This document shows positions 61,901 through 64,000 of a DNA stretch of 64,000 nucleotides, one piece after another; position 1 is the first letter of the stretch, and each line of letters starts with the position of its first letter. The translations under genes and the position numbers were made by a program. The DNA is from Tubulanus polymorphus (lineage: Eukaryota > Nemertea > Palaeonemertea > Tubulaniformes > Tubulanidae), in contig NC_134029.1 in assembly GCF_964204645.1 (NCBI RefSeq), forward strand, positions 11,460,850 through 11,524,849, written 5' to 3'. The notes below the pieces were generated by a model, which was not told where the DNA came from, made no database searches, and saw nothing but the letters and a program-made list of their open reading frames with translations.

Positions 61901-63900
61901 TGGAAAAGATCATTATTACCAAGATGTGTGAGACATTGGTGGTAAGTAGCATCGGCGTTGTTGTACCATATTTTAGCAAGGAGCCAAACATACGGTTGAT
62001 CAGTCGGAAAAAATACCTTCAAAACAATGAATGGTGACATTTAATTTCAACATTTATTTTTCCCTTACGGGCATCAGATTTATCAGGTTTATGAAATCTT
62101 TTTTCAGGCAGCTCCAGAATGTTTAAAAATGCCTATTTGGAGAGAACGTGATGTCAAAGCATCTAGTATTGAACCCTCCCTTTGGGTTTCTGGCAATGGT
62201 TTTGGCTCATTTCTCATTTTTTCATATTTACTCCTGTTTAAGTTCACATATTATTTTAGACTAACATTGGTGGTTTCAAATGATCTAAAATATTTCTATA
62301 TTTTCGAGAAGTTATTCAATTTTAAATATTGGGACTTTGATGTTGAATACATTAATCACATTTTTAGTCATATGTACTACTTACAGGGTTATCTGGTCCT
62401 GGCTTCTGAAATAATTGAATAGCTATCGGGCGCAAAGTTTTATCACCCGCAACAAAAAATAATGCTATCGGTGCACAGAGCTGAAAAATATAAAATAAGA
62501 CTCTGTAAGTATCAGGTGAATAATGGACAATTTTTTACCGGGGAGGGATTTTAACTTGTTACCTACCCTCGTACATCATCAAATTGATAAACAAAATATA
62601 TTATGCAATCACTTTAACTGCTTAAGTTTATCTATAATAGGGCCTATTGCCTATGCTGTGAAGTATTCCGTGAACTCTTTAACACTTTGATTGTTCTTTG
62701 ATCTTTTAATCATTAGATGCACCTTTATGCCTAGTTATTCCATCACAGACATTTTCTTCAGTCAATGCCCTTTGGATTCCAATCCAAAGTACCTCGGGGT
62801 CTGAGGTCAAAGGGACATTCCAGCTTGAGAATAAACAGATGTATTCAGGGCTAATCAGATGCCATTTTCTATTGAAAAAGAACTTTTTAATACAACTTAC
62901 AGCTCTATTTTCTGGGCACTTGATTCCTTCCAATATTTTTAAGTCAACAATGAATAAACGTTTAGCTGCAACAATTTGCTGAAAGGACCAACCATCAAGG
63001 AACGGTTTTAATGTTTCTTCATCCACTGCTAACCTAGAAAATAAATGTGCATCATCTATCCTAATAGTAATCACTATTTTTTTTATCAATACATTGAAAA
63101 GATAATAAGATTAGTGCAACAATGTCATTTTTCTACAAATATCGTAGACTAAACCCCTATCAAGAATAACTTAAGTAAGGGTGGATCCCAATTTTCCGCA
63201 CAAGAATCGAACAACAATAAAACATTTCAGCTTCATATGTACCGTAAAAACCGGCATATAAGTCTACGCGGCGTATAACCCTACCAACCCTACCCCCTCC
63301 TCATCATTTTCTCAACGGATCTACATCAATCTCAAGAATGATAAAAATTTTAAAAGATCTTCATCATGATGATTTGGCAAAAACTCTGGGTCCACTTGTG
63401 GGAATACTTGACAATATAACCATTTCAATTTTCAACACCCCTTGGTGAATAATTGATAGGTTTACTGGATTCCATCTACGGACAGTGAATGGACGAAAAG
63501 TAAACGAGATAGCCCACTTAAGGACCATAGTCCAAGCGGGCAATTTCGGGAAATGGCCGATATCCCGATCAGCCAACTTTTGGGTTCCTAAGGGTAGATA
63601 CATGGCAAAGCAAGACAATTCAAGCATGTTGAAACCGCCCAAAAGAATTTCATGCCATCTATCTATATCCATATATCGATGAAACGTGATTGCAACAGTG
63701 CCCTAAAGAGCATTGGGGCCCTATGAGAAATTTTCCCTTTCAAAAGGGCAGGGAAGTGTGAAAGTACCATGTATTTTAGAACGCTACCCAAAGCATACTT
63801 ACTTGTCAGGTATTTCAAGGCATAGTTGAATAAGCACAGGGTTACAGCCACACAGACGCTGAGCACCAAATCTTGTATCATTACTCCATAAATGTACACC
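16808..63900 (-). CDS. Animal lipoxygenase, C-terminal 448 residues in 12 exons (5' part off the right edge)
   Basis: Lipoxygenases are non-haem iron enzymes that add O2 to polyunsaturated fatty acids such as arachidonate, giving chiral hydroperoxides. Twelve exons summing to 1347 bp join in one open frame: 63803-63900, 62901-63033, 62385-62480, 61920-62016, 58345-58462, 52986-53078, 49941-50001, 49397-49502, 48965-49056, 19349-19522, 18906-19069, 16808-16922. Every intron is GT-AG and every phase matches. The product aligns over its whole length with human 5-LOX from about residue 220 to the end (from memory of the family). Iron ligands seen: H in THLG (exon 4), H in LTHLL (exon 5), H and N in SASHAMANF (exon 10), terminal I in NSISI. 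Other family signatures are [25 protein letters not shown] and [12 protein letters not shown]. The PLAT domain must lie beyond 64000, so a peroxidase fusion as in coral allene oxide synthase-LOX cannot be judged. The position equivalent to 5-LOX Ala410 is Gly, predicting R stereochemistry. No stop or frameshift is seen, so the gene looks functional. Confidence 0.95.
16923..18905. other. LOX last intron (1983 bp), repeats only
   Basis: 17893-17995 matches 59093-59195 (GAAGAGAAACTAAGCCTCGT). 18440-18680 resembles the 21290-21750 minisatellite (GGTGGCCATATTGGAAG). No exon of either strand recognised. Confidence 0.6.
18906..19069 (-). CDS. Lipoxygenase exon k
   Basis: 164 bp; acceptor TTTCATAG, donor GTAAGTG. 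It encodes [33 protein letters not shown] and PPALKCVE, ending two bases into a Gln codon. It corresponds to the TIEQIVDTLPD...LSQF segment of 5-[15 protein letters not shown] is an invertebrate-type variant as far as I recall the family. Confidence 0.95.
19349..19522 (-). CDS. Lipoxygenase exon j, carries iron-ligand His and Asn
   Basis: 174 bp, 58 codons, phase 0 at both ends; acceptor AATCTTTCAG, donor GTACTAG. It encodes [38 protein letters not shown] and NGEPPRNK. The HxxxN pair in SASHAMAN corresponds to His550 and Asn554 of 5-LOX (SAQHAAVN). Confidence 0.97.
19590..20160 (-). repeat. 'CCGCGG family' repeat copy beside the LOX exon j acceptor
   Basis: AAAATCCGCGGTT at 19600, then GGTTAGGGGGCCCACCCC, CTTGAACCCATGAACGACT, ATTACGGGTCGAGCCCTGAA as in the 44950 copy. 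It starts about 75 bp upstream (in transcript sense) of the exon. Confidence 0.75.
20188..21160. repeat. Dispersed repeat shared with 32440-33290, followed by a CCGCGG-family fragment
   Basis: 20535-20825 aligns with 32970-33285 (TCATCTTCTGCTAT, AACAGTCTAATG, AATAATTATATTCTCACCAG). 21105-21160 is the poly-C end of the CCGCGG family (GTCAGCTGAGTGAGACCG). No gene seen. Confidence 0.65.
21290..21750. repeat. Degenerate minisatellite, about 3 units of 136-145 bp
   Basis: Units repeat ATGCATCAAGAATTGCGGGC, TTCAAGATGG and GCCATATTTGA; CAAGATGG occurs at 21336, 21472 and 21617. Similar units occur at 18440-18680. Confidence 0.65.
22597..24898 (-). pseudogene. piggyBac transposase, two exons, one internal stop
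   Basis: Exon 1 24601-24898 (ATG, then an acidic Ser/Asp-rich region) and exon 2 22597-24419 join across a 181-bp intron (donor GTATGT, acceptor TTTTTCAG) into about 706 codons. Exon 2 opens with an Arg-Gly-rich block ([10 protein letters not shown], 24 bp repeated twice), then [16 protein letters not shown], and the DDE/D core: [22 protein letters not shown] and [12 protein letters not shown], holding all catalytic Asp residues. The C-terminus is a Cys-rich zinc-binding domain (CRICSE ... [12 protein letters not shown] ... CFEQWH). The only defect seen is a TGA at 23185-23187, between the second and third catalytic Asp, where the family has a sense codon. Function: TTAA-specific cut-and-paste transposition. 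Very young inactivation. Confidence 0.93.
24420..24600 (-). other. Spliceosomal intron inside the piggyBac transposase gene
   Basis: 181 bp; donor GAAG|GTATGT, acceptor TTTTTCAG|GAG. Splicing joins ...ASESE to [12 protein letters not shown] in frame; the unspliced frame meets stops. Confidence 0.8.
25140..25800. other. No gene seen
   Basis: Unique-looking AT-rich intron sequence between the piggyBac element and the CATGTG minisatellite. Confidence 0.5.
25845..26115. repeat. CATGTG / CACGTG-rich minisatellite
   Basis: About 270 bp containing around 11 CATGTG or CACATG hexamers and two CACGTG (E boxes), many in palindromic ACACATGTGT context. Part is a 19-bp tandem repeat GATTCTGAAATACATGTGT (25964-26030). 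A 127-codon open frame across it is only the low-complexity repeat. Confidence 0.85.
26375..27049 (+). mobile_element. Helentron-like element, family 2, short copy
   Basis: 5' AACAAGAGCCCCAAGGGGC then CAGCC; 3' GGCTCAGCATACGGCTGGCC followed by TAAAAAC. The 5' end (GGTCAGCC / GGCCAGCC) and 3' end (GGCTGGCC) are inverted. The interior shares GATTTCACAGAAATCGAT and TACCGCGGGTTC with the copy at 29353. Confidence 0.7.
27055..28473. mobile_element. Harbinger-like element with GGCCATCCC ends, about 1.4 kb
   Basis: Left end GGCCATCCCAAAATAATGGT and right end ATTTAGGGATGGCC are inverted, with further inward similarity to the two ends of the 61094-61338 MITE. Flanking triplets are TTA and TAA, so the target duplication is not exact. 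The interior includes a SINE-like B box (minus strand GGCTCGAGTCC near 27580-27590) and no transposase. Confidence 0.55.
28474..29352. other. No gene seen
   Basis: Contains a short tandem of CATCCCAAAAAACTCTTCYGATAT units at about 28590-28670. Otherwise AT-rich unique-looking sequence. Confidence 0.55.
29353..31652 (+). mobile_element. Helentron-like element, family 2, composite copy with family 1 body
   Basis: 5' AACAAGAGCCCCAAGGGGC and ATGGCCAGCC; 3' GGCTCAGCCTACGGCTGGCC then TAAAAAC. Between them lies a family 1 body: two monomers with GCCCCCTGGTGGCCATA at 29540 and 29694, AAGATGGCCGCC, and GTGTCTAGGGTAGATACA. At 31041-31230 a CpG-richer insert holds a minus-strand GGTTCGAATCCC B box. Confidence 0.65.
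31653..33545. other. Repeats only, no gene seen
   Basis: 32440-33290 is the partner of 20188-20830. The 122-codon minus frame at 32591-32959 has no recognisable domain. Confidence 0.5.
33546..34816 (+). mobile_element. Helentron-like element, family 1, copy B, both ends present
   Basis: 5' AACTAGGGGTCCAGGAACAC; four monomers with the CCCCCTGGTGAC core at 33625, 33778, 33932 and 34086 (153-154 bp apart); 3' module with AAGATGGCCGCC; terminal hairpin AGCCCGCTGGGACTAAAGTCCC...GGGCT followed by AAAAAT. Inverted subterminal CCCACTTGGG-type 5' motif (here CTCACTTGGG) and 3' CCCAAGTGGG. Confidence 0.85.
34817..36925. other. No gene seen
   Basis: Intronic sequence with short random frames. 35594-35612 (TTGCCCATGGGCCAAGTGG) resembles 20058-20075 and is probably another dispersed-repeat piece. 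Confidence 0.5.
36929..37270 (+). repeat. tRNA-derived SINE with A box, B box and CAAA tail
   Basis: Starts GCCTCTGTAGCTCAGTG (A box at 36936-36945), has GGTTCGAGTCC (B box 37116-37126) and ends GACGTAAAGCCAAACACAAACAA with a CAAA-rich tail. The A-B spacing of about 170 bp is much longer than in a tRNA, so the head probably carries an insertion. Confidence 0.75.
37322..37419. repeat. 49-bp identical tandem duplication
   Basis: Units begin GACATTTTCCCCCAGCC at 37322 and 37371 and are identical, implying a recent event. Confidence 0.9.
37463..39135 (+). mobile_element. Second piggyBac element, complete ends, decayed
   Basis: TTAA at 37463-37466 and 39132-39135 flank 13-bp perfect inverted repeats CACTTTCAGTGCC / GGCACTGAAAGTG. 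Subterminal palindromic CGTAGATCTACG occurs twice near the left end. Plus-strand transposase remnant inside. A different piggyBac subfamily from that at 22107-25128; its TIR resembles that of the MITE at 55514-55808. Confidence 0.95.
37690..39011 (+). pseudogene. Decayed piggyBac transposase lacking the third catalytic Asp
   Basis: An Arg-Gly block ([14 protein letters not shown]) precedes a TAG near 37901, then [18 protein letters not shown] starts the core. A 17-bp tandem duplication (38286-38302 and 38303-38319, ACAGACAAGCTGTACAA) shifts the frame. A second frame change occurs near 38530. [13 protein letters not shown] and LYMDNFYNS keep the first two Asp, and AWQDKQTV follows. After IIDYND the GGVDxxD segment and the Cys-rich tail are absent, so the product could not be catalytic even if the frame were open. 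Confidence 0.93.
39136..40488. other. No gene seen; SINE-like B box near 40339
   Basis: 39147-39230 matches 59000-59090 (TTATTTTAGTTTATTTCAA, GATGTAGTA). GGTTCGAGTCC at 40339-40349 follows a tRNA-like stretch. Confidence 0.5.
40489..41998 (+). mobile_element. Chimeric Helentron-like element: family 3 5' end, family 1 body and 3' end
   Basis: Begins with AACTAGAATAAGGCAAAGCC and AATGCCCCCGGCC, the family 3 start, then switches near 40620 to family 1 monomers (cores near 40625, 40782, 40934, 41122 and 41276). The family 1 3' module follows with AAGATGGCCGCC and the terminal GGGACTCAAGTCCC..GTGGGCTAAAAAT hairpin. Confidence 0.8.
41042..41092. repeat. 17-bp tandem triplication inside the chimeric element
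   Basis: GGTACCAATCTAATAAG at 41042, 41059 and 41076 (one base changed in the third). Confidence 0.9.
42060..43233 (+). repeat. Dispersed repeat family 4, copy 1, about 1.2 kb
   Basis: Aligns over most of its length with 43560-44850 (TCTTCAAATTTGAGGCC, TTACATCTTCACTCAGACAAA, GCGAACGCTCATCACTG, TTCAATTCGCCCATTAGTAG). It ends with hairpin GGCTCGCTAATGCGAGCC followed by AAAAAT, the same terminal architecture as families 1 to 3. Confidence 0.75.
43234..43505 (+). repeat. Truncated family 3 minisatellite, about two 145-bp monomers
   Basis: ATTTATCAACAGTTGCAGCC as at 11390, then monomers with GCCTCTAGGCTGTYAACG and GGCYCCCTGGTRGC. Confidence 0.8.
43560..44850 (+). repeat. Dispersed repeat family 4, copy 2, with a MITE insertion
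   Basis: Paralogue of 42060-43233, ending GCTAATGCGAGCCAAAAAT. It is interrupted by 43633-43765. Confidence 0.75.
43633..43765. mobile_element. 133-bp MITE with TGGGCCCAGTTTCAC ends
   Basis: Perfect 15-bp inverted ends TGGGCCCAGTTTCAC / GTGAAACTGGGCCCA. The paralogous copy at about 42137 reads GAGGCCAGTGCC with no insertion, giving an empty site. No clear target duplication. Confidence 0.85.
44950..45665 (-). repeat. 'CCGCGG family' repeat, fullest copy
   Basis: Bounded by AAAATCCGCGGG (left) and AAATCCGCGGGG (right). It contains GGGGTTAGGGGGCCCTCCCC, CTTGAACCCATGAAC, ATTACGGGTCGAGCCCTGAA and a long poly-C run. No open frame beyond chance. Confidence 0.75.
45950..46260 (-). mobile_element. 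3' end of a non-LTR retrotransposon with ATT-repeat tail
   Basis: Read on the minus strand, a coding-like stretch (CNKLAI-type peptide in another frame) leads to AAATAAAATTATTATTATTA, a microsatellite tail typical of CR1/RTE-type insertions. Confidence 0.5.
46330..46600 (+). pseudogene. Reverse transcriptase fragment of a non-LTR retrotransposon
   Basis: [19 protein letters not shown] is the conserved (D)FxKAFDxVxHxxLLxK block, and further on, in shifted frames, [18 protein letters not shown] and [19 protein letters not shown] follow. Several frameshifts; old copy. Confidence 0.85.
46640..47045. repeat. Degenerate TTCGAACGAAAA-type simple repeat
   Basis: About 400 bp built from variants of TTTTGTTCGAACGAAAA separated by 10-30 bases. 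Non-coding. Confidence 0.7.
47067..47400. mobile_element. 334-bp inverted-repeat MITE
   Basis: Ends ACTTAA and TTAAGT; inner inverted repeats CGTAGGTCCGCCTTGTGACG (47080) and its complement ending at 47388 match 20 of 21. The interior is rich in GTCGCAAC/GTTGCGAC variants, making most of it foldable. Confidence 0.75.
47401..48964 (+). other. Intron sequence ending in a retroposon tail; no gene seen
   Basis: 48205-48375 and 48418-48626 are two diverged copies of one unit (GTTTACKGCYCGACAGTGCTT). 48930-48960 reads AAAATAAACTTGAACTTGAA, a tail typical of plus-strand L2/CR1-like retroposons, and ends 3 bp from the LOX exon i donor. Confidence 0.55.
48965..49056 (-). CDS. Lipoxygenase exon i, donor next to a retroposon tail
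   Basis: 92 bp; acceptor TTTGATAAG, donor GTTTGTTC. It encodes [19 protein letters not shown] and then SEGGVGLK, matching the D.ELQ.(F/W)V segment of LOX. The donor is weak. The sequence directly after GT is the end of a plus-strand retroposon-like tail of TTGAAC units. It begins the 29,442-bp intron. Confidence 0.93.
49158..49372 (+). mobile_element. Miniature Helentron-like element, family 1, in the 340-bp LOX intron
   Basis: GGTACCAGGGACACCATG at the left, TCTAGGTAAATACATGTTTA and GATTCTGTCATTAGATGGAT in the middle, GCCCGCTGGGCTAAAAGTGA at the right. It lacks the monomer array and takes up most of the intron between exons i and h. Confidence 0.65.
49397..49502 (-). CDS. Lipoxygenase exon h
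   Basis: 106 bp; acceptor GTCAATAG, donor GTACGT. It encodes [20 protein letters not shown] and [15 protein letters not shown]. [11 protein letters not shown]/F is a hallmark LOX motif. It ends with one base of an Ala codon completed by exon i. Confidence 0.95.
49941..50001 (-). CDS. Lipoxygenase exon g (61 bp microexon-like)
   Basis: Acceptor TTTGCAG, donor GTAAGTTT. The first base completes a Gly codon and 20 codons follow: [20 protein letters not shown]. This corresponds to the 5-LOX segment ending in EAIKARG. Phase fits both neighbours. Part of this peptide is poorly conserved, so the call rests mainly on the splice sites, phase and the closing ESRG. Confidence 0.85.
50173..50270. mobile_element. 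98-bp MITE related to the GGGCCCAG family
   Basis: Imperfect inverted ends GGGCCCAGTCGTGACTTAAG / CAACTGGCCCC with AGCTGTGACA. Similar ends to 43633-43765. Confidence 0.6.
50271..52985. other. LOX intron sequence, no gene seen; hairpin at 52369-52416
   Basis: GGTTGTTTCGGGAATACCC and GGGTATTCCCTAAACAACC form a near-perfect 19-bp stem with a 10-nt loop. A 108-codon plus-strand frame (52521-52847) begins with GTG, matches nothing I know and has no clear splice or promoter support. Confidence 0.5.
52986..53078 (-). CDS. Lipoxygenase exon f, carries the stereocontrol residue (Gly)
   Basis: 93 bp; acceptor AAATTTCAG, donor GTATTG. It encodes [15 protein letters not shown] and [14 protein letters not shown]. 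Aligning [10 protein letters not shown] with INTKAREQLI of 5-LOX places Gly (codon 53074-53072) at the Ala410 position, two codons after the splice junction. In the family, Gly here generally accompanies R products and Ala accompanies S products. Confidence 0.93.
53079..53960. other. LOX intron sequence, unassigned open frames
   Basis: Overlapping frames on both strands at 53260-53643 (127 and 82 codons). No family recognised; possibly old repeat sequence. Confidence 0.4.
53968..54955 (+). mobile_element. Ty3/gypsy-like LTR retrotransposon 5' fragment (LTR, primer site, gag)
   Basis: A putative LTR (about 53968-54209, TGTATGTGTGATGGG to ACCATTTCA) with AATAAATAG is followed by TTGGTGGCAGCGATTGTGGG, the usual primer-site context of this group. 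A gag remnant follows: [25 protein letters not shown], then after a stop [14 protein letters not shown] and, in another frame, [20 protein letters not shown]. At least one stop and one frame change. No pol. Confidence 0.65.
55020..55225 (-). repeat. 'CCGCGG family' fragment
   Basis: CGCGAACCAGCTGACGG, CTTGAACCCATGAACGACTA and ATTACGGGTCGAGCCCTGAA as in the other copies; both ends truncated. Confidence 0.75.
55514..55808. mobile_element. piggyBac-type MITE, complete
   Basis: TTAA at 55514-55517 and 55805-55808; 12-bp inverted repeats CCCTTTCAGTGC / GCACTGAAAGGG. Second, internal inverted pair AGTGCGTCTACACTGCGGTG (55619) and its complement near the right end. Confidence 0.88.
55955..57075 (+). 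mobile_element. Helentron-like element, family 1, copy D, best-preserved
   Basis: 5' AACTAGGGGTCCAGGGACAC with subterminal GCCCACTTGGGGAG. Monomer cores GCCCCCTGGTG at 56034, 56188, 56342 and 56496, exactly 154 bp apart. 3' module with AAGATGGCCGCCAATTGCG, then ACGGACGGACG runs and terminal hairpin AGCCCGCTGGGACTAAAGTC...CCAAGTGGGCTAAAAAT. The flanks 55810-55945 and 57258-57395 resemble each other but belong to an older repeat. Confidence 0.88.
57350..57848 (-). pseudogene. piggyBac-like remnant (acidic N-terminus only)
   Basis: On the minus strand [20 protein letters not shown] then [14 protein letters not shown] ends in TAG, followed by [15 protein letters not shown]: an acidic Ser/Asp N-terminus like that of piggyBac transposases. 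TTAACCCTTACAATACCAC begins at 57848. No core domain. Confidence 0.4.
58206..58302 (+). mobile_element. Solo 3' end of a family 1 Helentron-like element
   Basis: AATAACTGGATTCCGTGTAC to CCAAAGTGGGCTAAAAATC, only 43 bp from LOX exon e. Confidence 0.75.
58345..58462 (-). CDS. Lipoxygenase exon e, carries the second iron-ligand His
   Basis: 118 bp; acceptor TGTTTTCTAG, donor GTAAGTC. It encodes [16 protein letters not shown] and [19 protein letters not shown], then two bases of a split Ser codon. The His of LTH is five residues after the exon d His across the splice junction, the exact spacing of His367 and His372 in 5-LOX. Too short to appear as a long open frame; found by motif. Confidence 0.95.
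58696..59660 (+). mobile_element. Helentron-like element, family 1, copy E, interrupted
   Basis: 5' AACTAGGGGTCCAGGGACAC; degraded monomers (CCCCCTGTTGGC, CTCCTGGTGGC); insertion at about 58960-59240 that matches 39147-39230 and 17893-17995; 3' module to CCGCTGGGACTTAAG where it is cut. Confidence 0.65.
59661..59918. mobile_element. piggyBac-type MITE, one-ended copy related to 10376-10867
   Basis: Ends GAGTGCTAATGGG plus TTAA (59915-59918). Interior CACCAAAATCGTGTCCTTTT and CGGGCGGATTCGGGCGGCTT match the 10376 copy in inverse orientation. The other TIR is missing. Confidence 0.7.
60062..60336 (+). mobile_element. Solo 3' ends of family 2 and family 1 Helentron-like elements
   Basis: GATCAGCTTATGGCTGGCCT then AAAAATG (to 60095) is a family 2 terminus. 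60135-60336 carries GTGTCTAGGGTAGATACGTG and GGACTATAGTC of family 1. Confidence 0.6.
60337..61082 (+). mobile_element. Helentron-like element, family 1, copy F, 3' module deleted
   Basis: 5' TAAACTAGGGGTCCAGGGAC and GCCCACTTGGGAAGTGG; monomer cores near 60416, 60570, 60724 and 60954; jumps from the last monomer to GTCCAAAGTGGGCTAAAAA. Confidence 0.8.
61094..61338. mobile_element. Harbinger-like MITE, complete, TTA target duplication
   Basis: TTA at 61091-61093 and 61339-61341; inverted ends GGCCATCCCAAAATGATTGT / ACCATTATTTTGGGATGGCC. A 3-bp TTA duplication and GG-starting ends are typical of PIF/Harbinger. No coding capacity. Confidence 0.8.
61663..61800 (+). repeat. tRNA-derived SINE-like element
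   Basis: CGGGATAGCTGGTTGGCTC (A box TAGCTGGTTGG) and GTATTCGAATCCC (B box, 61729-61741) about 65 bp apart. It lies in LOX intron d-e. Confidence 0.6.
61920..62016 (-). CDS. Lipoxygenase exon d, carries the first iron-ligand His
   Basis: 97 bp; acceptor TTTTGAAG, donor GTAATAA. It encodes [17 protein letters not shown] and then [13 protein letters not shown], with one base of a Gly codon. WLLAKxW is the most recognisable LOX signature. The His of THL is equivalent to His367 of human 5-LOX. Reading on past the donor gives peptide unlike LOX, which supports this exon end. Confidence 0.95.
62385..62480 (-). CDS. Lipoxygenase exon c
   Basis: 96 bp, exactly 32 codons, phase 0 at both ends. Acceptor TATTTTTCAG, donor GTAAGTA. 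It encodes LCAPIALFF and [16 protein letters not shown], matching the APICLLY...VPIAIQL...PGDENP segment of 5-LOX. Confidence 0.95.
62901..63033 (-). CDS. Lipoxygenase exon b
   Basis: 133 bp, acceptor TTTTCTAG, donor GTAAGTT. It encodes [12 protein letters not shown] followed by [11 protein letters not shown], matching the IFIVDFELLDGI strand of 5-LOX. The first base completes the split Lys codon of the preceding exon and the exon ends in phase 0. Confidence 0.93.
63385..63545 (+). mobile_element. Miniature, degraded Helentron-like element, family 1
   Basis: CTGGGTCCACTTGTGGGAAT, CAACACCCCTTGGTGAATAA, GGATTCCATCTACGGACAGT and AGCCCACTTAAGGACCATAG in the family order, shortened to 160 bp. Confidence 0.6.
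63803..63900 (-). CDS. Lipoxygenase exon a (first in window)
   Basis: Phase 0 start after an acceptor ending TTTTTAG and donor GTAAGTA. It encodes 32 codons plus two bases (AA, completed to Lys by the next exon). The motif CNPVLIQLC matches the conserved NPVxI segment near the start of the LOX catalytic domain. A strong donor and the matching phase with exon b decide the ends. The peptide immediately upstream in the family must be on an exon to the right of the window. Confidence 0.9.
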
Positions 63901-64000
63901 CTAAAAATGATGTTTTCTCATTTGAAATTTTTTTCTCACATAAAAATCTGTTGTCCCAGACCACAAAGCCTAAAACGGCAACCACACACAAGGTATAAAG

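Noticed and set aside
16808-63900. LOX as a decayed pseudogene because of its size and transposon load
   Set aside because: All splice sites are GT-AG, all phases match, no stop is found, and all iron ligands are intact.

Overview
This window is eukaryotic and looks like non-coding-rich DNA from a marine or other aquatic invertebrate animal. It is AT-rich, its coding exons are short and separated by GT-AG introns, and transposable elements fill most of the rest. The species cannot be named from the sequence. The one recognisable host gene is an invertebrate-type animal lipoxygenase (LOX), and the transposon families (CR1/L2-like non-LTR, piggyBac, Helentron-like elements, tRNA-derived SINEs, Ty3-like) fit the same kind of genome.

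The main find is a minus-strand LOX gene entering from the right edge. Twelve exons from 63900 down to a TAA at 16808 join in a single frame through twelve matched phases and encode the last 448 residues, which is nearly the whole catalytic domain. The N-terminal PLAT domain and first catalytic exons lie beyond 64000. All five iron ligands are present (His and His in exons 4 and 5, His and Asn in exon 10, C-terminal Ile in exon 12). The residue that usually sets R versus S oxygenation is Gly, so an R-lipoxygenase is predicted. One intron is 29.4 kb long.

Layout. 1-16 kb (downstream of the gene) holds a broken non-LTR retrotransposon, a long inverted repeat, a small AT-rich gene of unknown origin, a piggyBac-type MITE, a foldback element and a 145-bp minisatellite. 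16.8-19.5 kb holds the last three LOX exons. 19.5-49 kb is the giant intron, with two piggyBac elements (one nearly intact, with an intron and an RGG-rich N-terminus), a CATGTG-rich minisatellite, several tandem-repeat-bearing Helentron-like elements and a Harbinger-like element. 49-50 kb holds three LOX exons. 53-58 kb holds two more exons with a Ty3-like fragment, piggyBac MITEs and Helentron-like elements. 61.9-63.9 kb holds the four remaining exons.

A recurring theme is a set of Helentron-like non-autonomous elements, all in the same orientation, whose central 154-bp or 145-bp tandem monomers each carry a sequence resembling the core of the CTCF insulator motif. These may act as mobile arrays of CTCF-like sites inside and beside the LOX gene; that is inference and testable.
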